Source: Modicisalibacter sp049808615
GTDB taxonomy: Bacteria; Pseudomonadota; Gammaproteobacteria; Pseudomonadales; Halomonadaceae
Reading direction: 5' to 3'
Assembly (NCBI RefSeq): GCF_049808615.1
Contig: NZ_JBNCAN010000016.1
Coordinates: forward strand, 1-64,000
DNA length: 64,000 nucleotides
The stretch's first letter is position 1. Every line of letters starts with the position of its first letter. A program made the position numbers and the translations under genes. The notes beneath the pieces were generated by a model. That model did no database searches. It was not told the DNA's origin and saw only the letters and a program-made list of their open reading frames with translations. Shown here piece after piece: positions 25,111 through 33,700 of the stretch.

Positions 25111-25389
25111 GTGATCGTCCGCTGGGAAAGCAACCATGACTACGTGCTCGTGCATGTTCATCAAGACATGTTCGGCGACTGGATATTCAGCCATGCCTGG
25201 GGCCAGATCGGCACCCAGTTCGGGGGTCTCAAACATCAGGTGGCGGGGAGTCACGATCAGGCCTTGATGTGGCTGGACGACGTCGCCCACATCCAAGGAT
25301 CGCGAGGCTTTCAAAAGGTGCTCGAAGCCAACGATGACAGCCCCGAGGGACGCGATGCCGTCCGGCAGTTATCACTGCTGGGCATTTGA
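25111..25389 (+). CDS. Small WGR-like domain protein
   Basis: A 92-residue protein whose core (DYVLVHVHQDMFGDWIFSHA, then WGQIGTQFGG) resembles a stand-alone WGR domain, a nucleic-acid-associated fold named after its Trp-Gly-Arg motif. Here the motif reads WGQ. GTG 25111 has AGGAGA four bases upstream. Function unknown. It converges on the glutaredoxin gene, leaving four bases between them. Confidence 0.7.
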   Translation: MIVRWESNHDYVLVHVHQDMFGDWIFSHAWGQIGTQFGGLKHQVAGSHDQALMWLDDVAHIQGSRGFQKVLEANDDSPEGRDAVRQLSLLGI

Positions 25390-25393
25390 GACG

Positions 25394-25723
25394 CTAGCCG
25401 AGAAAGCGTCGTCCATTAACCCTTCGCGCACCGCCTGGTGGCGTTGGCGCCTCTTGACCCCGCGCATCTGCGACCGTTGCCAGCAATCCGCGAGCTTCGA
25501 GCCAGGCCGCCAATAGATTCGGCTCGAACCCACGCTCCAGCTCATCACCTTGCTCGTCCACCAGTACCGGAATCCGCATGCCATAATGCTCGATCAGGGC
25601 GTCGTCCTCGGCGATCTCGACCCGCTCGAGGACGATGTGTCCGACTCCGATACGAGCCAGTTCGGTCTCGAGCTGCTCGCAGAGATGGCAGCCCAGAGTG
25701 GTATAAAGCCTCAGTTGGCTCAT
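25394..25723 (-). CDS. Glutaredoxin family protein
   Basis: A 109-residue thioredoxin-fold protein with the redox motif GCHLCE near residue 11 (LRLYTTLGCHLCEQLETEL) and the cis-proline strand MRIPVLVDE. It belongs to the glutaredoxin-like DUF836 group. Its start overlaps the rlmKL stop by four bases (ATGA), so it should be translated with rlmKL. The C-terminal 25 residues are polar and probably disordered. Confidence 0.87.
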   Translation of the reverse strand: MSQLRLYTTLGCHLCEQLETELARIGVGHIVLERVEIAEDDALIEHYGMRIPVLVDEQGDELERGFEPNLLAAWLEARGLLATVADARGQEAPTPPGGARRVNGRRFLG

Positions 25724-27936
25724 GCGTCCTCGCGATGACGAATCAGGAAACAGTGATGCAGGTTAGGACGGCGCTGAAAATCCGGATCGAAGGTCTGAGC
25801 CGAGATGTCCTCCACCGCATAGCGTTCGCGCACGCCGTCGTCGAGCTTGAAACGCCGCTGATTGTTCGAGAAGATCAGCGTCCCTTCCGGGGCCAGGCGG
25901 GCCATGGCTAGATCCACAAGGCGGCCATGATCGCGCTGGATATCCAGGCTCTCCTCCATCTTCTTGGAGTTGGAGAAGGTCGGGGGATCGAGAAAGATCA
26001 GATCGAACTCGCTGCCGGCGGTCTCCAGCCAGTGAAAACAATCCTCCCGCACAACGCGATGGCGACTGGGATCGATACGATTGAGCGCCAGGTTGTCCCG
26101 GGCCCACTCCAGATAGGTGTTGGAAAGATCCACGCTCACGCTGTCGCTGGCGCCGCCCTTTTCATTTCCCAATGCAGCCTGCACCGTGGCGGCACCGGTG
26201 TAGCAGAACAGGTTGAGAAAACGCTTGCCGGCGGCCATTTCGGCGATCCTGCGCCGTACCGGGCGATGATCGAGAAAGAGTCCCGTATCCAGATAATCGC
26301 GCAGATTGACCCATAGCAGCGCACTGCCTTCCCGCACCTGGAAACGCTCACCGCTGCTGTCGCGCTTCTGGTACTGGGCCTTGCCCGTCTGTCGCTCGCG
26401 CTGCTTGAGGTAGATACGATCGGGGCGCACCTCCAGCACCTCGGGGATCACGCCCAAGGCATCCATGAGTCGACGCTGGGCCTGAGCGGCATCGACGGAT
26501 TTCGGTGGTGCGTATTCCTGAACATGCACCCGATCACCATAGACATCCACCGCCAGGGCATATTCCGGCATGTCCGCGTCGTAGAGGCGATAACAGCTCT
26601 CGCCACTCTGCTTGAGCCACTTCTTGAGGCGCTTGCGATTCTTCTCAAGGCGGTTGGCGAACATCTGCGCGCCTTCCGAGTGCCGGGATGCGGACTCGGG
26701 CTTTGACGGTGCTTGCTCGAGGGTCCCCGACGCACTGCTCTCAGACACGTCGTTCGCAGGTACATCGATCAACAGTAGCTTGCAGTCCAGGGCGCCGTTC
26801 TTGAAGACGTACTGCTTGCGCGCCCGCAGCCCGGTACGATGGCCAAGCTCCGGGTTGCCGGTGAACAGGGCCAGGGTCCAGCCAGGGAATTCACGGCGCG
26901 CCCGTTCGCCCAGGTCCGCATACAGGGGCACCAGCTCCGGCAGCTCGCCAATACGCTCGCCGTAAGGGGGGTTGGTGATCATCAGCCCCGGCTCATCGCA
27001 ATCTTCTGGCCGACGTAGTCGAGCTACAGCGCCGCCTCGAAAGTCGATCAGCGCGGGAATGCCGGCGCGCATGGCGTTGCTCTTGGCAGCAGACAACGCC
27101 TGAGGGCTTTGATCGACGCCGTAGAGCTTTGATTTGATTCGCCGTCGCCCTATGCTTGCCCGTGCCTCGGCTTCGCGCTTGAGTTCGCGCCATAGCACGT
27201 TATCGTGCCCTGCCCAGCCATGGAAGCCAAAGCGTTCCCGATTGAGGTTCGGCGCGATATCCGCCGCCATCAGCCCTGCTTCGATGACCAGGGTGCCGGA
27301 TCCGCACAGCGGATCAATGAGCGGCTCGCCACGTTTGGCCCGCGCCGGCCAGTCTGCCCGCACCAATAGTGCCGCCGCCAGGTTCTCTTTGAGGGGTGCA
27401 TGGCCGGGGTCGCGGCGATATCCTCGCTGATGCAGGCTGGTGCCGGCCAGATCGATGCCCAGAGTCAATCGACCGCGATGCAGATGCACGTACAAGCGCA
27501 TATCCGGCTGACGCAGCTCCACTCGCGGACGCTCTTGACCCGCTTCGCGTAGCGCATCCACCACTCCGTCCTTGACCGTCTGAGCGCCGAAACGGGTATG
27601 GCGGATATGCTCTGACTGACCGTGAAAATCCACCGCCAGGGTCGTCCCGGGTGCCAGATGTTGTGTCCAGTCGATGCGTCTTGCCACTGCCTGCAGCGCT
27701 TCCGGGCGCTCGACCCCCTCTTCTCGCGCAAGACACAATACGATGCGATTGGCCAGCCGCGACCATAGGCAGGCGCGGTAGGCCACTTCGAGTGCTGCCT
27801 GGAAGTAGACGCCGGCCACGGTGCTCTTGGTCGCCTGTCCGCCCAGACTACCGATTTCGGCGGCCAGAAGCTCTTCATTACCCTTGGGACAGGTAGCGAA
27901 AAGAATCATCGCGTCTTTTTTTTGATGCTCAGACAT
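25720..27936 (-). CDS. rlmKL: Bifunctional 23S rRNA methyltransferase RlmKL
   Basis: A 738-residue fusion that methylates 23S rRNA G2445 (N2, RlmL half) and G2069 (N7, RlmK half). Order: THUMP domain (residues about 45-165), RlmL methyltransferase with SAM loop PLCGSGTLVIEAG and catalytic NPPYGER, a Lys/Arg-rich linker (near residues 395-430), and the RlmK methyltransferase with LNLFCYTGAATVQAALG and DPPTFSNSKKM. Full length for the family. Start ATG 27936 is the first ATG but has a weak ribosome-binding site. A second ATG nine codons in is possible. Confidence 0.95.
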   Translation of the reverse strand: MSEHQKKDAMILFATCPKGNEELLAAEIGSLGGQATKSTVAGVYFQAALEVAYRACLWSRLANRIVLCLAREEGVERPEALQAVARRIDWTQHLAPGTTLAVDFHGQSEHIRHTRFGAQTVKDGVVDALREAGQERPRVELRQPDMRLYVHLHRGRLTLGIDLAGTSLHQRGYRRDPGHAPLKENLAAALLVRADWPARAKRGEPLIDPLCGSGTLVIEAGLMAADIAPNLNRERFGFHGWAGHDNVLWRELKREAEARASIGRRRIKSKLYGVDQSPQALSAAKSNAMRAGIPALIDFRGGAVARLRRPEDCDEPGLMITNPPYGERIGELPELVPLYADLGERARREFPGWTLALFTGNPELGHRTGLRARKQYVFKNGALDCKLLLIDVPANDVSESSASGTLEQAPSKPESASRHSEGAQMFANRLEKNRKRLKKWLKQSGESCYRLYDADMPEYALAVDVYGDRVHVQEYAPPKSVDAAQAQRRLMDALGVIPEVLEVRPDRIYLKQRERQTGKAQYQKRDSSGERFQVREGSALLWVNLRDYLDTGLFLDHRPVRRRIAEMAAGKRFLNLFCYTGAATVQAALGNEKGGASDSVSVDLSNTYLEWARDNLALNRIDPSRHRVVREDCFHWLETAGSEFDLIFLDPPTFSNSKKMEESLDIQRDHGRLVDLAMARLAPEGTLIFSNNQRRFKLDDGVRERYAVEDISAQTFDPDFQRRPNLHHCFLIRHREDA

Positions 27937-28171
27937 GGAATGAGAATCCCGGCATGGTGCGCTTTAATCCTCTTTTCTTTAACTAGTAACATTTTGGCAA
28001 CAATTTGATGCTCGACAACACTAGTCGAATTGGTCTAAACATTAAGTCTAGTAGCTACTGAAAAAACGCATGCGTTTCTTGTCCGGACCCGGGGAATTTG
28101 CAAGGGTATTTTTTGCTTTCCTGGCAAATATTTCTTGAGTCCAAACTTGGTCTTTTCAGTGAGGTCATCCG

Positions 28172-28378
28172 ATGAAACGACAGAAACGTGATCGCTTCCA
28201 GCGTGCTTATGTTCATGGGTATAAGGCTGGCATGGGAGGTCGCTCCCGAGATGACTGCCCCAGTCAGGATATCAATATTCGCGAATACTGGATGAGCGGT
28301 TGGCGTGAAGGTCGCGGGGATCAATGGTCGGGAATGACAGGTGTTTCCGGTATCCATAAAAACCCCATGGTGACTTGA
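28172..28378 (+). CDS. rmf: Ribosome modulation factor
   Basis: A 68-residue basic protein that dimerises 70S ribosomes into inactive 100S particles in stationary phase. The family core is RDRFQRAYVHGYKAGMGGRS, then CPSQ and YWMSGWREGRGDQW. The C-terminal tail is slightly longer than in E. coli (55 residues). It lies between rlmKL (divergent) and pyrD (convergent), with 235 bases of upstream sequence for regulation. Confidence 0.95.
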   Translation: MKRQKRDRFQRAYVHGYKAGMGGRSRDDCPSQDINIREYWMSGWREGRGDQWSGMTGVSGIHKNPMVT

Positions 28379-28423
28379 TTCAAGTATAGCTTTTCCGATC
28401 CGCTGATCGGCTAAAGAGACCCT

Positions 28424-29479
28424 TCAAGGCCCGTGTCTATGTCGCGGGCCTTCCTGTTTTTCTACGCTCTGCAAGGCCCGAACACATTCACCGACCAAAC
28501 CAGGGCCTTGATAGATAAATCCGGTGTAGAGCTGAACCAGATCGGCGCCCGCCTCTCGCTTGGCCACCGCCCTCTCACCACTGTCGATGCCGCCGACACC
28601 GATGATCGGCAAGCTCGGCAGACAGCGGCGCAGCTCTTGTATCACGCGGTTGGATACCTCGAATACCGGGCCGCCGGACAACCCCCCTTGCTCGTCGGCG
28701 TGAGGCAAGCCGCTTACCGCCTCCCGGGATACCGTGGTATTGGTGGCAATGACCGCGTCGATGGCATTGCCCTCGAGGGCTCGGGCAACGAGCATTATTT
28801 CGTCATGCTCCATATCCGGAGCGATCTTGACCGCCAGTGGTACCGGCTTGCCCTTTTGCCGATCGAGACGCGTACACTCTTCGCGCAGTGCGCCAAGCAA
28901 TGCATCAAGCTGCTCGCCAAACTGCAAGTTACGCAGCCCCGGTGTATTGGGCGAGGAGATATTGACCGTGATGTAGTGAGCGTGAGCATGTATCCGCGTC
29001 AGACAGGTCACATAATCATCGACGGCGCTTTCCACCGGTGTGGTCAAGTTCTTGCCGATATTGATGCCGATCACGCCGTCATAACGGCTCTTGCGCACGT
29101 TGGCGATGAGGTGATCGACGCCGGCATTGTTGAACCCCATGCGATTGATGATGGCGTGCCGCTGCGGCACGCGGAACATACGCGGACGCGGATTACCTGG
29201 CTGGGGCTTGGGTGTCACCGTTCCCACTTCGACGAAGCCGAACCCCAGTGCCCCAAGAGCGTCCAGGTGATCGGCATTCTTGTCCAAGCCCGCCGCGAGC
29301 CCCACCCGATTGGCAAAGCGCAACCCCATCAGTTCGACAGGGTCGTTACCGGTATCGCGCTTGTGCCAAACACCAAGAGCGCCGGTGCGATGCACTACAT
29401 CCAGGCTCCTGAGTGAAAGCTCGTGGGCCGTCTCGGGATCGAGACGAAAGAGCAATGCGCGGGCAAGACTGTACATCAT
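28424..29479 (-). CDS. pyrD: Dihydroorotate dehydrogenase (quinone), class 2
   Basis: A 351-residue membrane-associated flavoenzyme of pyrimidine synthesis. Class 2 is shown by the N-terminal helical extension (YSLARALLFRLDPETAHELS) and by the catalytic serine in NISSPNTPGLRNLQ; VGVGGIDSGERAV binds the FMN phosphate. It starts six bases after the stop of the secreted beta-sandwich gene, so the two may be co-transcribed. AGAGAAG precedes the ATG pair at 29479. Confidence 0.96.
   Translation of the reverse strand: MMYSLARALLFRLDPETAHELSLRSLDVVHRTGALGVWHKRDTGNDPVELMGLRFANRVGLAAGLDKNADHLDALGALGFGFVEVGTVTPKPQPGNPRPRMFRVPQRHAIINRMGFNNAGVDHLIANVRKSRYDGVIGINIGKNLTTPVESAVDDYVTCLTRIHAHAHYITVNISSPNTPGLRNLQFGEQLDALLGALREECTRLDRQKGKPVPLAVKIAPDMEHDEIMLVARALEGNAIDAVIATNTTVSREAVSGLPHADEQGGLSGGPVFEVSNRVIQELRRCLPSLPIIGVGGIDSGERAVAKREAGADLVQLYTGFIYQGPGLVGECVRALQSVEKQEGPRHRHGP
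28426..28465 (+). terminator. Rho-independent terminator of rmf
   Basis: Stem AAGGCCCG (28426-28433) / CGGGCCTT (28445-28452), followed by TTCCTGTTTTT on the plus strand. It overlaps the last codons of pyrD on the other strand. Confidence 0.75.
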
Positions 29480-29485
29480 GCTTCT

Positions 29486-30592
29486 CTATTGAGTATCGAG
29501 TTGCTGCACTCGTAGGGTGTAGTTATTGACGCCGCTATTGGCGCTACCGAATTTCTGGCCATTGACCCAAACGGTATATCGCCCTGGCGTCAGCCGAGTT
29601 TCAATGTCGAAATCGCCCTCGAACCCCTTGGCCTTGTCACTGGCGACGACGTTACCGTTCTCATCCAGCACCCGGGCTTCAAGGCGATAGCTGGTCTCGC
29701 TGCCGACGAAGGTGGAACTGGTGATGGAAACGGTGCCGGCCTCGACTACGTCAAAGCTCAACACTTCGCCCTTGGTGCGAATATCGATATCCGCCACGAT
29801 TTCGTCGAAGGCATCCGGCATCACCTGCTCGGACGCATTGCCACCTCGGGTAACCTCATCAGCGGCTGCTTCGCTTTCGGAGCCTGCCGTGGCGTTCTGC
29901 GGCGACGGCACATCGAGAGCACTTTGCTGCTGCGAGGACAAGGAGGGTGAGGGGTCATTCGTCGGCATGCTTCCCGACGTTCCGGCAGAGCGACTAGCCT
30001 TGGGCGCCGCAATGGCGGCCACTTCATCGTCACTATTGACGAACGCCGTGGTGCGGCCATCACGTCCGGCGCCACCGAACTGGATACCCGATCCGCCATC
30101 GATTCCGCTGGCGTCGGTGTCCAGACGCTCGCCACTGGCATCGAGGCCGGCGACTGCAACGGTATAGCTGTTACCGCCGGTGGATTCACTACCGAACTTG
30201 TTGGCCGAGACGCGTAACACATAATCGCCCGGCTCGAGTTCCTCGACCAGTCGCAGCCCGCCATTCTGGCCAAGCCCCTTACCGCTTGCCAGAACATTGC
30301 CTCGAGCATCCAGCAACGCCGCTTCGATACGATAATCGACGGAATCACCGACGAAGGTGCTACTGGTAAAGGCGTAGCGCCCCGCTTTTTCAACGGTAAA
30401 AGGATGTTCGTGAGTGCCGCCGAAACCGAAGCTTTGGCTCCGGGCATCGGTACGCGAGGTAAAGAAACGGCTGAGATCGACCTTGGCGGCGGCCTTTTCG
30501 GCACGTTGTAGTGCCGCACTATCCGCTAAAGTGGGTAACGCCACACTGGACAGTCCCAGCGCCACGACGACAGGGAGTGCACGATATTTCAT
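29486..30592 (-). CDS. Secreted protein with two tandem PPC-like beta-sandwich domains
   Basis: A 368-residue protein with a Sec signal (MKYRALPVVVALGLSSVALP ending in TLADS). Two related domains of about 90 residues lie at about residues 55-150 and 275-365. Each carries a TSSTFVG(D/S) strand, an LDARGNVLAS / LDENGNVVAS strand, a LEPGDYVLRV / LTPGRYTVWV strand and a KFGS turn. The linker (about residues 190-270) is Ser/Pro/Ala-rich. The domains look like the bacterial pre-peptidase C-terminal fold. Likely periplasmic or outer-membrane-exposed; function unknown. It lies directly upstream of pyrD, an unexpected partner. Confidence 0.75.
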   Translation of the reverse strand: MKYRALPVVVALGLSSVALPTLADSAALQRAEKAAAKVDLSRFFTSRTDARSQSFGFGGTHEHPFTVEKAGRYAFTSSTFVGDSVDYRIEAALLDARGNVLASGKGLGQNGGLRLVEELEPGDYVLRVSANKFGSESTGGNSYTVAVAGLDASGERLDTDASGIDGGSGIQFGGAGRDGRTTAFVNSDDEVAAIAAPKASRSAGTSGSMPTNDPSPSLSSQQQSALDVPSPQNATAGSESEAAADEVTRGGNASEQVMPDAFDEIVADIDIRTKGEVLSFDVVEAGTVSITSSTFVGSETSYRLEARVLDENGNVVASDKAKGFEGDFDIETRLTPGRYTVWVNGQKFGSANSGVNNYTLRVQQLDTQ

Positions 30593-30718
30593 AGGGCCTC
30601 TCTACAATGACATTAGGGGAATCGCTGACCGGGTCGTGGCACAGCATACCAGAGAGAGCGCAATACGCATCGCTCTGCCGATAAATGCGCTTCACGCAGT
30701 GCGATGAGGAGAAAGCAC

Positions 30719-30754
30719 AAGGCCTCTGCCCGAGCCATGTCGAACAGAGGCCTT
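30719..30754 (-). terminator. Stem-loop downstream of gdhB
   Basis: A perfect 10-bp stem (AAGGCCTCTG / CAGAGGCCTT) with a 16-base loop, 46 bases after the gdhB stop. The U-run is weak. It probably ends gdhB transcription. Confidence 0.6.
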
Positions 30755-30799
30755 CTATGGCGCTTGATGTTTTCTGGTCAACCCTTCCTATTCACTTTT

Positions 30800-33700
30800 T
30801 CAGCTTTCGCTGTTGCTCTCAGAAAGATCGACCAGCTTGCGAATCGCCACGGCGAACAAGGCAAAGCTCGTCTGCACCCCGGCGTTCATCTCGGTGATCA
30901 GCTTGCACCAGCGCTCATGCAGGTCCTCATGGCGCTTGAGCCACTCTTCCACTCGCGGTTTAGCATCCTTCGGTGCGTCCTCCAGATTCAGCACATTGAC
31001 CGTGAGGGCCAACTGCTGGCGATCGAGATCGTCGCGGAACGCCTCCCGAGCCTGGGTCTGCCAGCTGTCGCGAACCTCCAGGGCGTTGACCTGCTCGGTC
31101 ATCCACGGCAGTTCCAGGCGCTGACCTAGTTCGTAGTAGACATCGGCGACGCGATGGATCTTCTCGTCAGTCTGGCGTGCCGCTCCGACGATGCCGAGCC
31201 CGGCGTAGAGGTTGTGGGTCGCGGCAATGATGTCCGCCAGCGCCTTGGGCACCCCGGCCTTGTCCAGGTCGTCGCGACGCTTTTTCCAGGCCTTGAGATC
31301 GTCGCCTCCTAGCCGTTTGCCGATGCTCTCCTGGAGTTGCGTCAAGCGCGGCGCGAAATAGTCGATGTTCTCCTGGGCCGATAGGCTGGAGCGCTGACGC
31401 AGGAACCAGCGAGCCATGTGATAGATCAGGCTTCTCAACTCGAGCATCATGCGATACTGCACCTGACAATCGACCTTGTTATCCAGCGCTTCGATCTGTT
31501 GCCACAGACTTCCCAGGTTAAAGCTGTCTCGGGCAATGATGTACGCCCGGGCAATCTCGGCACGCCCCGCCCCGGTAGTGTCCAGCAACCGCCTGACGAA
31601 GACGATCCCCATGTGATTCACCAGATCGTTGGCGATCAGCGTAGCGACGATCTCGCGCTTGAGGCGATGATCGTATATCTGCTTGCTGAAGCGCTTGACC
31701 AGCACTTCCGGAAAGGCGGACTCCAGGTAGGATTGAATATAGGGATCGTCCGGCACCTCGGAGGCGATCAGGTCGTCCTTCAGGGTACTCTTGGAGTAGG
31801 AAATCAACACCGACAGCTCCGGCAGCGTCAGGCCTTCGCCTGCGTTGGAGCGCTCGATGAGCGTTTCATCGTCCGGCAGGAACTCCAGCTCGCGATCGAG
31901 ATGTCCGCTGGCTTCGAGCTCGTTGATGAAGCGCCGGTAAGGCTCCATGTTCTGCTTGGCTAGAATTACCGACAGGGAAAGCGCCTGGGCCTGCCGATAG
32001 TTGCTTAATAGCACCAGCCTGGCGACATCCTCGGTCATGTCCGCCAGCAACTGGTTGCGCTGCTTGTCGGTCATGTCTCCCTGCTTGACGATGTCGTCGA
32101 GCAGGATCTTGATGTTGACCTCCTGGTCCGAGCAGGTCACGCCGCCGGCGTTGTCGATGAAGTCGGTGTTGACCTGCACCCCACGCCAGGCTGCTTCCAT
32201 GCGCCCACGCTGCGTCATACCCAGGTTACCGCCCTCACCGATGACTCGACAGTTGACCTCGCGGCCATCGATACGCAGGCTATCGTTGGCCTTGTCGCCT
32301 ACGTCCGCATGCGACTCTGCGCTGGACTTGATATAGGTGCCGATACCGCCGTTCCAGATCAGATCGACCTTCGACTTGAGCATCGCGCTGATCAGGTCAT
32401 TAGGTGATAGCTTGTCCGCCTTGATACCGAAGACACTCTTCATTTGCGGGGTAATGGTGATCGACTTGGCGCTGCGCTTGAAGACACCGCCGCCTTCCGA
32501 GATCAGCGAGCTGTCGTAGTCCTCCCAACTCGAGCGCGGTAGCTCGAACAGACGCTTGCGCTCATTGAAGGTCTTGGCGGCATCCGGGTCGGGGTCGATG
32601 AAGATATGCAGATGGTTGAAGGCACCGACCAGACGTATCTTGTCGGACAGCAGCATGCCGTTGCCGAAGACGTCACCCGCCATGTCGCCGATACCCACCA
32701 CGCTGAACTCGTCCTGTTGAGTGTTGACGCCGAGTTCGCGGAAGTGACGCTTCACCGATTCCCAGGCACCGCGTGCGGTGATCGCCATCTTCTTGTGGTC
32801 GTAGCCGTTGGCACCCCCCGAAGCAAAGGCATCGCCTAGCCAGTGACCGTACTCGAAGGATATCTCGTTGGCGATGTCCGAAAACGATGCCGTGCCCTTG
32901 TCGGCGGCCACCACGAGATAGGGGTCGTCCTCATCATGGCGTACCACCGCCTGAGGCGGCACGATTTCCCCCCCGTCAAGATTGTCGGTGACATCGAGCA
33001 GGGCACGAATGAACAGCTGATAACAGGCGATCCCTTCCTTTTGCACCGTGTCGCGATCGGCGTTCGCCGGCATGCGCTTGCACACGAAGCCTCCCTTGGC
33101 GCCGACCGGGACGATCACCGCATTCTTGACCTGCTGAGCCTTCACCAGCCCGAGAATTTCGGTACGGAAGTCCTCGTGGCGATCCGACCAGCGCAGCCCG
33201 CCCCGGGCGACCTTGCCACCGCGTAGATGCACCCCTTCGACTCGCGGCGAATAGACGAATATCTCATAGACTGGCCGCGGCTTGGGCATGTCGGGAATCT
33301 TGGTCGGCTCGAGCTTGTAGGAGATATAGCTCTTGAATCCGCCGCTCTCATCCCTCTGATAGTAGTTGGTGCGCAGTGTCGCCTGAATCAGCTCGATGTA
33401 GCGCCGCAACAGCAGATCGTCGTTGAGACTGCCCACCGTATCGAGCAGCTCATTGAGTCGCTCCAGGCACGCATCGGTCTCCTTGTCGCGCTCCTTCTGT
33501 TCCGGATCAAGACGCAGCTCGAACAGGGTGACCAGCTCGCGAGTGATCTCGGGATAATTGGCCAGGGTGTTGGCAATGTAGCGCTGGGACAGGCTGAAAC
33601 GCAGCTGCTTGAGATAGCGCGCGTAGCCACGCAACATGGCGACTTCACGCCAGGTCAGGTTGGCACCGATCACCAGACGGTTGAAGGAGTCGTTCTCCGC

